Source: Piscibacillus salipiscarius JCM 13188
GTDB taxonomy: Bacteria; Bacillota; Bacilli; Bacillales; Alkalibacillaceae
Direction of reading: 5' to 3'
DNA length: 64,000 nt
NCBI RefSeq assembly: GCF_001311865.1
Contig: NZ_BBCD01000001.1
Span: forward strand, 62,001 to 126,000
The position numbers and the translations under genes are program-made. The notes beneath the pieces were generated by a model that did not search any database, was not told where the DNA came from, and saw only the letters and a program-made list of their open reading frames with translations. Positions 47,913 through 59,038 of this stretch are shown piece after piece (the stretch's first letter is position 1; each line of letters opens with the position of its first letter).

Positions 47913-49133
47913 TTATACGTCTAAAGGAAGAATACATGCTTTAGATGGAGAATTATTAAATATTTGATCTGCTAAAGTAACTATGTCGTCTCTTGAAATA
48001 TGTTCGAATTTATAAATTAATTCATCTAAAGTTAAATGTGGCTGATTCAATAATTCATTCATTCCATTTCGATGCATACGACTATTAGGGTTCTCTAATC
48101 CTAACACTAAATTACCTTTTAATTGCTGAATAGTGTTATAAAGCTCTTTATCTGTAATTCCTTCTTGTTTAATGTTCTGGACTGTTATATATATTTCTTC
48201 TTCTAGTTGATGCATTTGATCAACCGTTGTTGCCCCATAAATAGTCATTAACCCATTATCACGAAAAGCATTATGGTAAGAGAATATCGTATACGTCAGT
48301 CCTAAATCTTCTCTAATTCTTTGAAACAATCTTGAACTCATACTTCCACCAAGTACATTATTTAAGATATTAATATCATAAATCTGATCATCACCCACTG
48401 GAACGCCTTTATAACCTAAACATAAATGTGCTTGGGCTGTATCCTTTTCTTTTCTTATAGAGTCATTCGAATAGTGTTTCATTAGTAGATCTTCATTAGA
48501 TGTTGAATTTGGGACATTAGAAAATAATTTTTGGATTTTCTTTGACAATTCTTTCGTGACGTTACCTGCAACTGAAATGACAATTCGATCTGAAGTATAA
48601 AATTGCTCCTTATAGTCTAAAATATTCTCTCTTGTTATTGATTCTAATGTTTTATGTTCTCCTAAAATAGGTTTTGATAATGGATGCTGTTTAAAGCTTA
48701 TATCATGTAAGTAATCATGAATAATATCATCAGGCGTATCTTCAGTCATCGCAATTTCTTCATAAATAACACTTTTCTCTCGTTCAATCTCATCTTCATC
48801 AAAAGTGGAGTCAAAAATCATATCAAACATTAATTCCAAAGCAAAATCAGCGTGCTGATCCATTACTTTTGCATACAAACATGTGTATTCTTTAGACGTA
48901 AAAGCATTAGCATGTCCGCCAATAGCATCAAATGCTTCAGCTATATCCCGCGCGGATTTGGTTGAAGTTCCTTTAAAAAGCATGTGCTCGATAAGGTGTG
49001 AAATTCCGTTATTTTGGTCAACTTCATACCTAGAACCAGAAAGAATCCATATCCCAATTGAAACTGATCTTAATGATGGAAGATATTCTTCAACCACACG
49101 AATACCGTTCGAAAGTTCATGACGGTTAATCAT
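47913..49133 (-). CDS. mlpA: M16-family peptidase MlpA (YmxG)
   Basis: 406 residues. SHLIEHMLFKGTSTKSA is the zinc motif HxxEH and VIYEEIAMTEDTPDD supplies the third ligand Glu downstream; EDLGLTYTIFSYHNAF is the C-domain R/Y-type motif region. A processing peptidase-like zinc enzyme; in B. subtilis it affects degradative-enzyme expression. AGAGGGGGAT precedes the ATG. Intact. Confidence 0.95.
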   Translation of the reverse strand: MINRHELSNGIRVVEEYLPSLRSVSIGIWILSGSRYEVDQNNGISHLIEHMLFKGTSTKSARDIAEAFDAIGGHANAFTSKEYTCLYAKVMDQHADFALELMFDMIFDSTFDEDEIEREKSVIYEEIAMTEDTPDDIIHDYLHDISFKQHPLSKPILGEHKTLESITRENILDYKEQFYTSDRIVISVAGNVTKELSKKIQKLFSNVPNSTSNEDLLMKHYSNDSIRKEKDTAQAHLCLGYKGVPVGDDQIYDINILNNVLGGSMSSRLFQRIREDLGLTYTIFSYHNAFRDNGLMTIYGATTVDQMHQLEEEIYITVQNIKQEGITDKELYNTIQQLKGNLVLGLENPNSRMHRNGMNELLNQPHLTLDELIYKFEHISRDDIVTLADQIFNNSPSKACILPLDV

Positions 49134-49221
49134 TTATTAAATCCCCCTCTCTTATTAAAAATATTTTTATATATGATTTCAAAATATGACTGAGTATTCA
49201 TTCAACTTGCTTCAAAAATAA

Positions 49222-49283
49222 AACTTGGCTATAGCCAAGTAAAATCTTTAATTAACAGTAAAAAGAACTGGTTTTACCAGCTC
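49222..49283 (-). terminator. Tandem terminators after pnp
   Basis: First GAGCTGG/CCAGTTC (49265-49283) followed by TTTTTAC; then ACTTGGCT/AGCCAAGT (49223-49240) followed by TTTTATTTTT. Confidence 0.8.
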
Positions 49284-49286
49284 TGT

Positions 49287-51394
49287 TTACTGACTTTCTT
49301 TAGCTTCTTGTTCTTGTAAGGCTGCTTTTCTAGAAAGATTAACTCTTCCTTGGCGATCAATTTCTTTAACTTTAACTAACATTTCATCACCAATGTTCGC
49401 AACATCTGTTACATTTTTTACGTGTTTTTCATCTAATTCACTAATATGAACTAAGCCGTCTTTACCACTAAACAGTTCAACAAATGCTCCAAACTTTTCA
49501 ATTCGTTTAACTTTACCTAAATAAATCTGACCGACTTCAACTTCACGAACTAAATCTTCGATAATCTTCTTAGCTTGTGCAATTTTATCTCGATCAGGTG
49601 AAGAGATAAAGATTGTTCCATCTTGTTCAATATCAATTTTAACATCAGTTTCTTCAATAATCTTATTGATTTGCTTACCACTTGGGCCAATGACGTCACG
49701 AATCTTATCTGGATTAATATTTATCGATTCAATTTTTGGTGCATACTCTGATAACTCTTCTTTAGGTTCAGAAATTGTGCTCATCATATGCTCTAAAATA
49801 TCCATTCTACCTTTTTAGCTTGAGTTAACGCTTCATCAAGAATTTCACGAGATAATCCGTCAACTTTAATATCCATTTGCAGTGCTGTAACACCTTTAGA
49901 TGTACCGGCAACTTTAAAGTCCATATCGCCTAAAGCATCTTCCATACCCTGAATATCAGTTAAAACTGTGTAATTTTCTCCTGATTTAACAAGTCCCATA
50001 GCAATCCCTGCAACAGGTGCTTTAATTGGTACACCAGCGTCCATCATTGCCATTGTACTTGCACAAATGCTTGCCTGAGAAGTGGAACCGTTTGATTCTA
50101 AAATCTCAGATACAACACGGACTGTATAAGGGAAATCTTTTTCACTTGGAATAATTGGATCTAAAGCGCGTTCACCTAATGCACCGTGCCCTATTTCACG
50201 TCTACCTGGCCCACGTATTGGTCCAGTCTCCCCGACACTATACTGAGGGAAATTATAATGATGCATGAAACGCTTCTCTTCTTCTAAATCTAACCCATCA
50301 AGAACTTGTACATCACCTAATGCACCTAGAGTACAAACACTTAGTGCTTGAGTTTGCCCGCGTGTAAACATAGCAGAACCATGTGTCCGAGGTAATACGC
50401 TTGTTCTTGACGATAACGGTCTGATTTCATCGACTTTACGTCCGTCTGGGCGTACTTTTTCTTCAGTAATTAAGCGTCTGACTTCATCTTTTACCAGTTT
50501 GTCTAAAACGGATTTAACTTGAGAAATATAGTCATCTTCTGCTTCATCATCTTCATATTTTTCAACGATTTTAGTTTTAACAGCATCGATGTTTTCTTCT
50601 CGTTGCTTTTTATCAAATGTTTGAATAGCTTCTATCAATTCATCTTTTGCTAATTCAGTTACTTCTTTTACGACATCTTCAGCTGGTGTAAATAGTTTTA
50701 CTTCCGTTTTCACTTTTCCAACTTCATTCATGACTTCTTCTTGAAAAGCAACTATACGTTTAATCTCTTCGTGACCAAACATAATAGCTTCTAACATGAC
50801 GTCTTCAGGCACTTCGTCAGCACCTGCTTCAACCATATTAATCGCATCTTTAGTACCAGCAACTGTTAGATCAATATCACTTTCCTTAGCCTGTTCAACC
50901 GTTGGATTAATGACGAACTCGCCATTGACTCTTCCAACATTCACACCTGCAATTGGACCATCAAATGGAATGTCTGAAATACTTAGAGCTAGTGATGAAC
51001 CAATCATAGCAGCAATTTCAGAAGAACAATCTTGATCTACACTCATAACTGTACTGATCACTTGTACTTCATTACGAAATCCGTCTGGAAATAATGGACG
51101 AATTGGTCGGTCAATTAATCTTGAAGATAGAACTGCTTTATCGCTCGGCTTGCCTTCTCTTTTAATGAACTCCCGGGATTTTCCGACGGCATATAATTTC
51201 TCTTCATAATTGATGGTAAGTGGAAAGAAAGGTAGATCTTTTGGCTCTTTTGAAGCGGTTGCAGCAACGAGTACAGTAGTGTCACCATAACGAACCATTG
51301 CCGCACCATTAGCTTGTTTAGCTACTTCTCCTATTTCAAACGTCAATGTTCTACCTGCTACATCAATGGTAAATGATTTCATTTCATTGGACAT
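49287..51394 (-). CDS. pnp: Polynucleotide phosphorylase, one frameshift
   Basis: About 702 residues. Two RNase PH-like domains ([53 protein letters not shown] with the metal-binding Asp), KH domain ([20 protein letters not shown]) and S1 domain ([19 protein letters not shown]). Degrades RNA 3' to 5' with phosphate. Start ATG 51394 behind AGAGGGG; break near 49805 at [14 protein letters not shown]. Confidence 0.96.
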
Positions 51395-51441
51395 ATAGTT
51401 TAATACCCCTCTCAAAACTGTAAAACTATGTAAAAGTAAAG

Positions 51442-51466
51442 AAAAAGCGGGTATCCCCCGCTTTTT
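51442..51466 (-). terminator. rpsO terminator
   Basis: AAAAAGCGGG and CCCGCTTTTT around a 5-base loop. Confidence 0.85.
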
Positions 51467-51469
51467 CGT

Positions 51470-51739
51470 TTATCTACGTAGTCCTAATTTGTTAACTAAG
51501 TCACGATAGCGTTGGACGTCTTTGTTACGTAAGTAGTTTAATAAATGACGACGTCTACCTACCATTTTCATCAATCCACGACGTGAGTGGTGGTCTTTCT
51601 TGTGCTCACGTAGATGATCGTTTAACGTGTTGATTTGCTCAGTTAGGATAGCTACTTGTACCTCTGGTGAACCAGTGTCGTTGTCATGAGTTTTGAACTC
51701 ATTAATTAGCTCCTGTTTGCGATCTTGTGTAATTGCCAT
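51470..51739 (-). CDS. rpsO: 30S ribosomal protein S15
   Basis: 89 residues: [20 protein letters not shown] and [20 protein letters not shown] match S15 throughout. Binds the three-way junction of 16S rRNA. AGGAGGTG precedes the ATG. Own terminator, upstream of pnp. Confidence 0.98.
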   Translation of the reverse strand: MAITQDRKQELINEFKTHDNDTGSPEVQVAILTEQINTLNDHLREHKKDHHSRRGLMKMVGRRRHLLNYLRNKDVQRYRDLVNKLGLRR

Positions 51740-51864
51740 CCTTTAACACCTCCTATTTTATAATCCCCTTACTCCTCGCATTCGTCGGTGATTCGAAATG
51801 CCAAGAACAAGGTTGTTTAATTACATTACTACGATACATTTTTTTACTAAAAATGCAAGTCATA

Positions 51865-52806
51865 TTAGTTTAGAATTTGAAAGAAATTTTTAGTATCTCG
51901 TTCATCTTGCTTCATATAGTATATCAATTCATCAACTCCGCTAAATTTTTCTTCAGATCTAATGTATTGATGGAATTCAACTTCTATATGTTCATCGTAA
52001 ATAGATTGATTAAAATCAAAAAATATGCACTTCTACTAAAGGCTGTGAAAGATCATCAACAAATGTAGGGTTAAATCCAATATTAGCCATACCGTAATAT
52101 GTTTGATCATGATAGCTAACTTTTACCGCGTAAACACCTATTTTAGGTAATTTGTGTGAAGGATCAATGCCTAAATTAGCGGTCGGATAACCGATCTCTC
52201 TCCCTCTTTTTTCACCGTGAACCACTCTGGCTTTTAAAGTAAATGGCCTACCTAATAACTTAGAAACAAGAGACATGTTTCCTTCATTTAATAAATCCCG
52301 GATCCTTGTAGAACTTACTTTATCTCCTTCATAAGTCACTTTATCTACTACTGAATAACTTAACTTACCTTTAGAGTATTGATCCATGTTTTGAATTTTC
52401 CCTGCTCCTTTATGACCAAAGAAAAATCAAAACCACCTACGACATGTCTAACATTTAAATCAATAAAGAATTTTTGAACAAAATTTTCTGGTAACAATTG
52501 AGCAAGCTCTTTATTAAATGTCACAACGAAAAGATAATCAATATTAAGATTTTCTAATATTTTCTCTTTCTCATTTAGACTAGTAATTAAAAAGTCTTTT
52601 AATGGCTCTTTCTTAATTACTTCTAATGGATGCGGATTAAATGTCATCACGGCGCTTTTAATGTTCTGTTTTTCAGATTCTTTAATAGCCTTATTGATTA
52701 CTTCTTGATGACCTTTATGTACTCCATCAAAATACCCGACGGCAACGCTTGTTGGTTCAATATCTAGCTGATAATGGTCTGGGTAACTTAAATTTATTAT
52801 TTGCAT
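51865..52806 (-). CDS. ribF: Bifunctional riboflavin kinase/FMN adenylyltransferase, two frameshifts
   Basis: About 314 residues. VAVGYFDGVHKGHQEVI (nucleotidyl-transferase HxGH-like motif), TFNPHPLEVI, VVGGFDFSFG near a break at 52425, then STRIRDLLNEGNMSLVSKLL; the kinase domain has GYPTANLGIDPSHKLPKIGV and MANIGFNPTF; a second break near 52020; ends NFFQILN. Makes FMN then FAD. Also named ribC. ATG 52806. Confidence 0.94.
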
Positions 52807-52823
52807 ACTTTCACCAACTTTAA

Positions 52824-53725
52824 TCATTGAAATACTTTAAATGGTTTAGCTTCCCCATGTTTAGAAGGGTGCGGCTTATAAATCGCAATTAAATCTCCTT
52901 CAGAACTCATCACTTTAAACATAGACTGACCTTCTACTCGTTTAGGATAGTTTAATACTTGTCCATGTCTGTACCGAGTAGCTTCCTCATCTGATACCGT
53001 TATAGAAGGTAAGTCTAAGGCATTAGCCATACTGATCATCGGAACTTTCTCACCATCATTAACAATTGATTCTAGGCGGTCTAGCGTGATCGATTCAGAT
53101 AACGAAAAATCCCCTACTTTAGTGCGCTTTAACTCACTCATGTGGGCAGGATAACCTAGAGAATTACCTATGTCCACACATAGCGTTCTAACATATGTTC
53201 CACTTGAACAATTTACTAGAAACTTAAAACGTGCGTCATCATTATTATACCAATTAATCTTCTTTGATAACATATCTATCGATTGAATATAGACTTCACG
53301 TGCAGGTCTCTCAACCTCAATGCCTTCTCTAGCATACTCATATAATTTCTTCCCGTTTACTTTATTGCTGAATACATAGGCGGGATTTGTGTAATCGAAC
53401 CAATATATGTTTTTAAGGTATGTTCACAATCTTGAATCGAAAGGTTAGGGTTTACTTGTAACGTTCGAATGACTTCGCCAGACTGATCTTCAGTTGTGGT
53501 GGATTTACCTAAAGAAATTTCTGTTTCATACTCTTTAGATTGTCCTGATAATAAAGATGAGATTTTAGTCGCTTTACCTATACAAATGGGTAACACACCT
53601 GTTGCATCTGGATCTAATGTACCAGTGTGGCCCACCTTTTTAGTTTTCAGTAAACGTCTAATTTTGTAAACACAATCATGTGACGTCACACCCTTAGGTT
53701 TATTGAGTAAAATGACTCCATCCAT
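52824..53725 (-). CDS. truB: tRNA pseudouridine-55 synthase, one frameshift
   Basis: About 300 residues. MDGVILLNKPKGVTSHDCVY, HTGTLDPDATGVLPICIGKA with the catalytic Asp, VNCSSGTYVRTLCVDIG. Break near 53360 at MYSAIKVNGKKLYEYAREG. Acts on U55 of the T-loop. AGGAGGTTAC precedes the ATG. Between rbfA and ribF as in Bacilli. Confidence 0.96.
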
Positions 53726-53760
53726 TGTGTAACCTCCTAGATTCTTCGATAACAATCTAA

Positions 53761-53784
53761 AAGGATAGACGCAATGTCTATCCT
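53761..53784 (-). terminator. Hairpin between rbfA and truB
   Basis: AAGGATAGAC and GTCTATCCTT, 10-bp perfect stem with a 4-base loop and TTTTAG tail; likely a partial terminator. Confidence 0.6.
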
Positions 53785-53880
53785 TGATTTTACTTTAAGA
53801 ATTTTTAGTTTTATAAAAGATTTAAAATAAGAAAGACTTAGACTACCGTCAAATTTAGATTACGGTAAGTCCAGTTTTCC

Positions 53881-54228
53881 TCATTGCTCATCATTCAAAT
53901 CATGAATGATTCGTTCAATTTTATTACCGTATTCAATCGTTTCATCAATTTCAAACGATAGTTCAGGCACTTTTCTTAATCTAATACGATTTCCAATTTC
54001 TGAACGAATAAACCCTTTTGATTTAGCTAGACCAACAAGAGTATCCTCTTTTTGTTGTTTGTCTCCGAAGATTGAAATGAACACTTTAGCTTGCTGTAAA
54101 TCACCAGTAACTTGAACATCAGTAACGGTCACAAAACCTACACGAGGATCTTTAATCTTACGTGATAAAATGTCACCTAACTCTTTTTTCATCTGTTCAG
54201 CTACTCGATTTGATCGAATATTACTCAT
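53881..54228 (-). CDS. rbfA: Ribosome-binding factor A
   Basis: 115 residues: [40 protein letters not shown] and [21 protein letters not shown]-like fold that matures 16S rRNA in the 30S. ATG 54228 behind GAGGTGG. Confidence 0.96.
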   Translation of the reverse strand: MSNIRSNRVAEQMKKELGDILSRKIKDPRVGFVTVTDVQVTGDLQQAKVFISIFGDKQQKEDTLVGLAKSKGFIRSEIGNRIRLRKVPELSFEIDETIEYGNKIERIIHDLNDEQ

Positions 54229-54253
54229 GTTAACCACCTCAAAAACTTAGAGG

Positions 54254-54531
54254 TTAAAGCCACTCATATTCAACAATGGTGACTTCTAAATCTGTTCGCC
54301 TTTCAATCGAGCGAATAACCTCTTGTAATGATTTCTCTGCCATCACTTTTTCCTTCGCAACAACAGCTATACCAAATGCTGTTCGCTGCCAAAGATCATG
54401 GAAATCTAATTCTGTAATGCTGACATTATATTTGTTCTGGGTTTGATGGATGATTTGTTTAATTATAGACGTTTCCCTTTAAGTGAATGAGCATCATAAA
54501 GCATACATTCTACATAAACATATCCAATCAT
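54254..54531 (-). CDS. ylxP: YlxP, DUF503 protein, one frameshift
   Basis: About 92 residues: [20 protein letters not shown], a break near 54472, then [37 protein letters not shown] and TIVEYEWL. Unknown function, always between infB and rbfA in Bacilli. Start overlaps the infB stop. Confidence 0.88.
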
Positions 54532-56683
54532 TTACGTTCAATTTCCTTCATCACATACGCTTCAATGATGTCTCCAACTTTAAGGTCATTATAGTTTACC
54601 ACAGTTATACCACATTCATAACCTTGTTGAACTTCTTTGCATCATCTTTATAACGTTTTAATGAATCAATCTCACCTTCAAAGATGACAACCCCGTCTCT
54701 AATAACTCTTATACCCGAATTTCGAGTGATTTTACCTTCCGTAATATAAGAACCAGCAATCGTACCTACTTTAGAAACTTTAAATGTTTCTCTAACTTCA
54801 GCCTGACCGATTACTTTTTCTTCAAATTCTGGGTCAAGCATACCTTTCATTGCTGCTTCAATTTCTTCAATAACTTTATAAATGACGCGGTGTAGGCGAA
54901 TGTCAATTTTCTCTTGCTCAGCTGTTCGTTTCGCATTCGCATCCGGACGTACATTAAAGCCAATTACAACGGCGTTTGAAGCTGAAGCTAAAATAATATC
55001 TGACTCTGTAATAGCCCCTACTCCTGTATGAATTATTTTAATATTAACGCCTTCTACTTCAATTTTTTGAAGTGATGAAGCCAGTGCTTCAACAGTACCT
55101 TGAACATCAGCTTTAACGATGACATTGATTTCTTTAACGTCACCCTCTTTGATTTGCTTAAATAAATCGTCTAGGCTTACTTTGCTAGTATCTTCACGCT
55201 GAGATTCAATTTCTTTTGTTTTCTTAACTCAGCAATGTTCTTAGCTTTTTTCTCATCACCGAATACAACAAAGCGATCTCCAGCTTGTGGTACATCTTGT
55301 AAACCGATCACTTCAACAGGAGTTGATGGTCCAGCTTCCTTAACTCGTTTACCTAAATCATTAGACATAGCACGAATTTTACCATATGTTGTACCTACTA
55401 CAAGCGGATCTCCGACTTTAAGTGTTCCGTTTTGAACTAAAAATGTAGCTACAGGTCCACGACCTTTATCTAATTCTGCTTCAATAACCGTACCATCAGC
55501 TAGACGATCAGAATTTGCTTTTAGTTCTTCTACTTCAGCCACCAACTTAATCATTTCTAGAAGGTCTTCAATGCCTTCCCCCTGAATCGCTGACAATGGA
55601 ACAAAGATTGTCTCTCCACCCCAGTCCTCTGGCACTAATTCATATTCCATTAACTCTTGCATGACACGATTAGGGTCTGCACCTTCTTATCCATTTTATT
55701 AACCGCAACGATAATTGGTACCTCTGCCGCTTTTGCGTGGTTAATAGCTTCAACTGTTTGTGGCATAACGCCATCATCAGCAGCTACAACTAAAATTGCA
55801 ATATCTGTAACCTGTGCACCACGGGAACGCATACTTGTAAAGGCTGCGTGACCAGGTGTATCTAGAAACGTTACTTTTTTGCCATCTGTTTCAATCTGAT
55901 ACGCACCAATATGCTGTGTGATTCCACCCGCTTCACCTTCAGTAACCTTAGTGTGGCGAATTGAATCCAATAAGGTTGTTTTACCATGGTCAACGTGGCC
56001 CAAGATCGTGACAACAGCAGGTCGCTCTTCTAATTGTTCTGGAGTATCTTCTTCGATGTAATTTAATAAATCTGTTTCTTCAACAACTACCTCTTCTTCC
56101 ACTTCCACACCAAAGTCATCACAAATTAATTCAATTGATTCTGGTTCTAAGCTTTGGTTTTTGGTAGCCATTACACCTAACATCATTAATTTTTTAATGA
56201 TCTCAGAGCTATCTTTATTCAGCTTCTCTGCTAGTTCACCAACTGTAAGAGAACCTTGATAGGTTATTTTAGAAGGTGTTTTCTTTGGTTCTTCTTGTTT
56301 AGGCTGTTGATTTTGTGGTTTCTGGTTGTTTCTATTTTTGTGCTTTCCTTTTTGTTGTTTCTTATTTTGGTTTGATTGCTTTTTATGGTTCTTCTTATGA
56401 TCATTGTTTTTCTGGTTGTTTGGTTTGTGATTAGTATTTTTTGATGGTTCTGCTTTTGATTTGCTTGTTGACCAGATTTTTGAGTTTGTTTCTGTTGTTC
56501 AGGCTTTTTAGGTTCTTCTTTAGATGATGGATTTAAACGTTCATCAAGTTGACGAATCGCATTTTCAGTGATCGTCGACATGTGATTTGATACTTCAATA
56601 TTTAATTCCTTCAATGGTTAATAACTTCTTTACTTGATAAGTTATTTTGTTTTGCGTATTCATATACTCGCATTTTTTTTCAT
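54528..56683 (-). CDS. infB: Translation initiation factor IF-2, six or more frameshifts
   Basis: About 718 residues. N-terminus [20 protein letters not shown], then a Lys/Asn/Gln-rich linker; G domain [20 protein letters not shown] (G1), [20 protein letters not shown] (G3), VAVNKMDK (G4); C-terminal domains end YVMKEIERK. Delivers fMet-tRNA to the 30S. Breaks near 56668, 56600, 56465, 55675, 55225 and 54635 among others; every repaired stretch matches IF-2. ATG 56683 behind GGGGGTG. Confidence 0.95.
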
Positions 56684-56699
56684 ACATTCACCCCCGTGA

Positions 56700-56999
56700 T
56701 TAATCGTCAATCAATTGCAAGAATTTTTTAGTAAATCCTTCGTCTTTAATAGCTGCAGCGACTCGGTCATATTTACCTAATGCATGCGAAATTTCTTCTC
56801 TATTCCCAACAATACGGTAAGGTATTTGATAACTGTGACATTTATCTGTAAGCTTTTTTCTAGTGTTACTAGAAGCATCACTTGCAATTAAGACTAACGT
56901 TGCTTGATTTGAACGAATATCATTTAATATATTGTCCTCACCAAGACTTATCTTTCCTGCGCGCTGAGCTAATCCTAATAAGTTCAAATATTGAGACAT
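56700..56999 (-). CDS. ylxQ: YlxQ, L7Ae-family RNA-binding protein
   Basis: 99 residues: NLLGLAQRAGKISLGEDNIL, LVLIASDASSNTRKKLTDKC and NREEISHALGKYDRVAAAIK. Kink-turn RNA binder of the L7Ae/L30e/S12e type. AGGAG precedes the ATG, inside the end of ylxR. Confidence 0.95.
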   Translation of the reverse strand: MSQYLNLLGLAQRAGKISLGEDNILNDIRSNQATLVLIASDASSNTRKKLTDKCHSYQIPYRIVGNREEISHALGKYDRVAAAIKDEGFTKKFLQLIDD

Positions 57000-57009
57000 T
57001 AAGAATCTC

Positions 57010-57269
57010 CTACTTTTCTATTAGCTCATCATAGATGTGTTCATCAACCTGAGCATTTAACTGTCTATTTAAGACTTGTGTTTTTTGGGCGCGCTCAATG
57101 ACCTCAGCACGTTTACTCAAGTAAGCTCCTCTGCCGTTCATCTTACCAGTTTCATCTACAAAAACTTCGCCTTCTTTATTTCGAACAACTCGTATTAAAT
57201 CTTTTTAGGTAACATTTCTTGAGTTACTACACATTTTCTTAAAGGTTGTTTCTTCTTAGCCACAGTCAT
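57010..57269 (-). CDS. ylxR: YlxR/RnpM, DUF448 protein, one frameshift
   Basis: About 86 residues: KKKQPLRKCVVTQEMLPKK, a break near 57208, then DLIRVVRNKEGEVFVDETGK and MNGRGAYLSKRAEV. The CVxxxxMxPKxxLIRVVR pattern is the family signature. In B. subtilis it binds the RNase P RNA. AGGAGGA precedes the ATG, seven bases after the nusA stop. Confidence 0.9.
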
Positions 57270-57274
57270 TCCTC

Positions 57275-58346
57275 CTATTCTTCTAAGTCGTCATGATCTG
57301 CGTCTAATAATCCGGCTTCTCTAGCTTCTGATTCGCTTTTATATCAATTTTCCAGCCTGTTAACTTAGCTGCTAAACGTGCATTTTGGCCACGTTTGCCA
57401 ATTGCTAAGGATAATTGATGATCTGGAACAATTACTGTTGTTGCATGATCTTCTTCATCAACTAAAACTTCAACAACTTGTGAAGGACTCAAAGCATTTG
57501 AGATATAAACAACAGGGTCTTCTGACCATTGAACGATATCAATTTTTCACCTTTTAATTCATCAACAATTGTCTGAACTCTCTGACCACGCTGGCCAACA
57601 CAAGCGCCAACAGGATCAATCTCTGGGTCCTCTGCATAAACACTAATCTTAGAACGGTCTCCTGCTTCTCTTGCAACTGAACGAATCTCTACAATTCCTT
57701 CATAGATTTCAGGAACTTCCATCTCAAACAATCTTTTTAATAGGCCTGGATGCGTTCTAGAAACGAACACCTGTGGACCTTTTCCAGTGTTTTCAACTCG
57801 TGTAACATAAACTTTCACACGATCATGAATATCGTATGTTTCGTTTGGCATGATTTCATTAAAAGGAAGTTTACCTTCTAACTTGCCTAAATGGATGTAT
57901 AAAAATCTCTGATCCTTACGCTGAACTTTACCAGTCATAATATCATCAACACGATCGATAAAATCATTATAGATAACTCCACGTTCAGCTTCTCTCACAC
58001 GCTGGGTAACTACTTGCTTTGCTGCCTGTGCTGCAATACGACCAAAATCTCTAGGCGTTACTTCCTTTTCCACAACATCTCCAACTTCATAAGATGGATC
58101 CATAGCCTTTGCTTCATCTATGCTTATTTCCAATTGGTCATCCATGACTTCATCGACTACTTCTAGTCTAGCAAACACTTTCATCTCTGCACCTTCGCTT
58201 AGCTCCACACGAACATTTGTCCTTGAATTAAAATTCTTTTTGTATGCGGAAACTAATGCTGCATCTAAGGCTTCTAACAATATTTCTCGGTCAATCCCTT
58301 TTTCCTCTGACAAGTATTCTATTGCACTATATAATTCCGAACTCAA
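57275..58346 (-). CDS. nusA: Transcription termination/antitermination factor NusA, two frameshifts
   Basis: About 357 residues. N-domain [21 protein letters not shown]1 domain ([20 protein letters not shown]) and two KH domains ([40 protein letters not shown]). Breaks near 57548 and 57340; the tail reads [21 protein letters not shown] start at 58346 behind GAGGAGG. Binds RNA polymerase; second gene of rimP-nusA-ylxR-ylxQ-infB. Confidence 0.96.
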
Positions 58347-58363
58347 CAGACTTACCTCCTCAA

Positions 58364-58834
58364 TTAAAATGTTACAGCTATGTTGGCTTTTGCAACTTTT
58401 TTATATGGAATTTCTATTTCTTTTTTCTAGTCTTTTCTTTTACTTCAAGTGTAATAGTATCCTCTTTAAAACTAATTAAATCTCCATAAAACTCCTTATC
58501 ACCATTAATTGGTTCATAAGTTTTCACATAAATATGTGAGCCAACAAAGCGTTCAAAATCAGAACGTTTTCTTTAACCGACGTTCAACCCCAGGTGATGA
58601 AACTTCTAAGAAGTAAGCTTGCTCAATTGGGTCCGCTTCATCTAATTTTTCACTTAACTGTTCACTTACTTTTCCGCATTCTTCAATGTCGATTCCACCT
58701 TCTTTATCAACATATACGCGCAAAAAGTAATTATTTCCTTCTTTTACGAACTCAACTTCAACTAATTCTAAGTTCATTTCATCTACTATAGGTTGAACTA
58801 ACTCCTCAGTTAAATCTACAATCTTTTTGCTCAA
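58364..58834 (-). CDS. rimP: Ribosome maturation factor RimP, one frameshift
   Basis: About 156 residues: [39 protein letters not shown] and [15 protein letters not shown]; a break near 58565; then [20 protein letters not shown] and ends [11 protein letters not shown]. Needed for 30S assembly. First gene of the nusA operon here. Confidence 0.95.
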
Positions 58835-58906
58835 AAGTATGCCTCCTTTTTCACATCTTTCTTCGACACTATATCATTTATTAGTTAAATCATCTCTTCA
58901 TTAAAT

Positions 58907-58969
58907 TTCCCTGCTGTATATACCAGCAGGGAAAGATAAAACGAAAGAGTGGGAAAGGGCCCACTCTTT
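58907..58969 (-). terminator. Tandem hairpins after polC
   Basis: GAAAGAGTGGG/CCCACTCTTTC (58942-58969, followed by GTTTTATC) and TTCCCTGCTG/CAGCAGGGAA (58907-58933). Confidence 0.75.
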
Positions 58970-59038
58970 CTTACTTTACCGTATCTTTTACTTAACCAAT
59001 TGAAAATATACCATAAGAACCAATAAAATGCAAATGGT

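Noticed and set aside
54528-56683. Programmed frameshifting in infB, polC or other genes
   Set aside because: The breaks are many, in both directions, with no shared slippery site or stimulator structure; sequencing error explains all of them.
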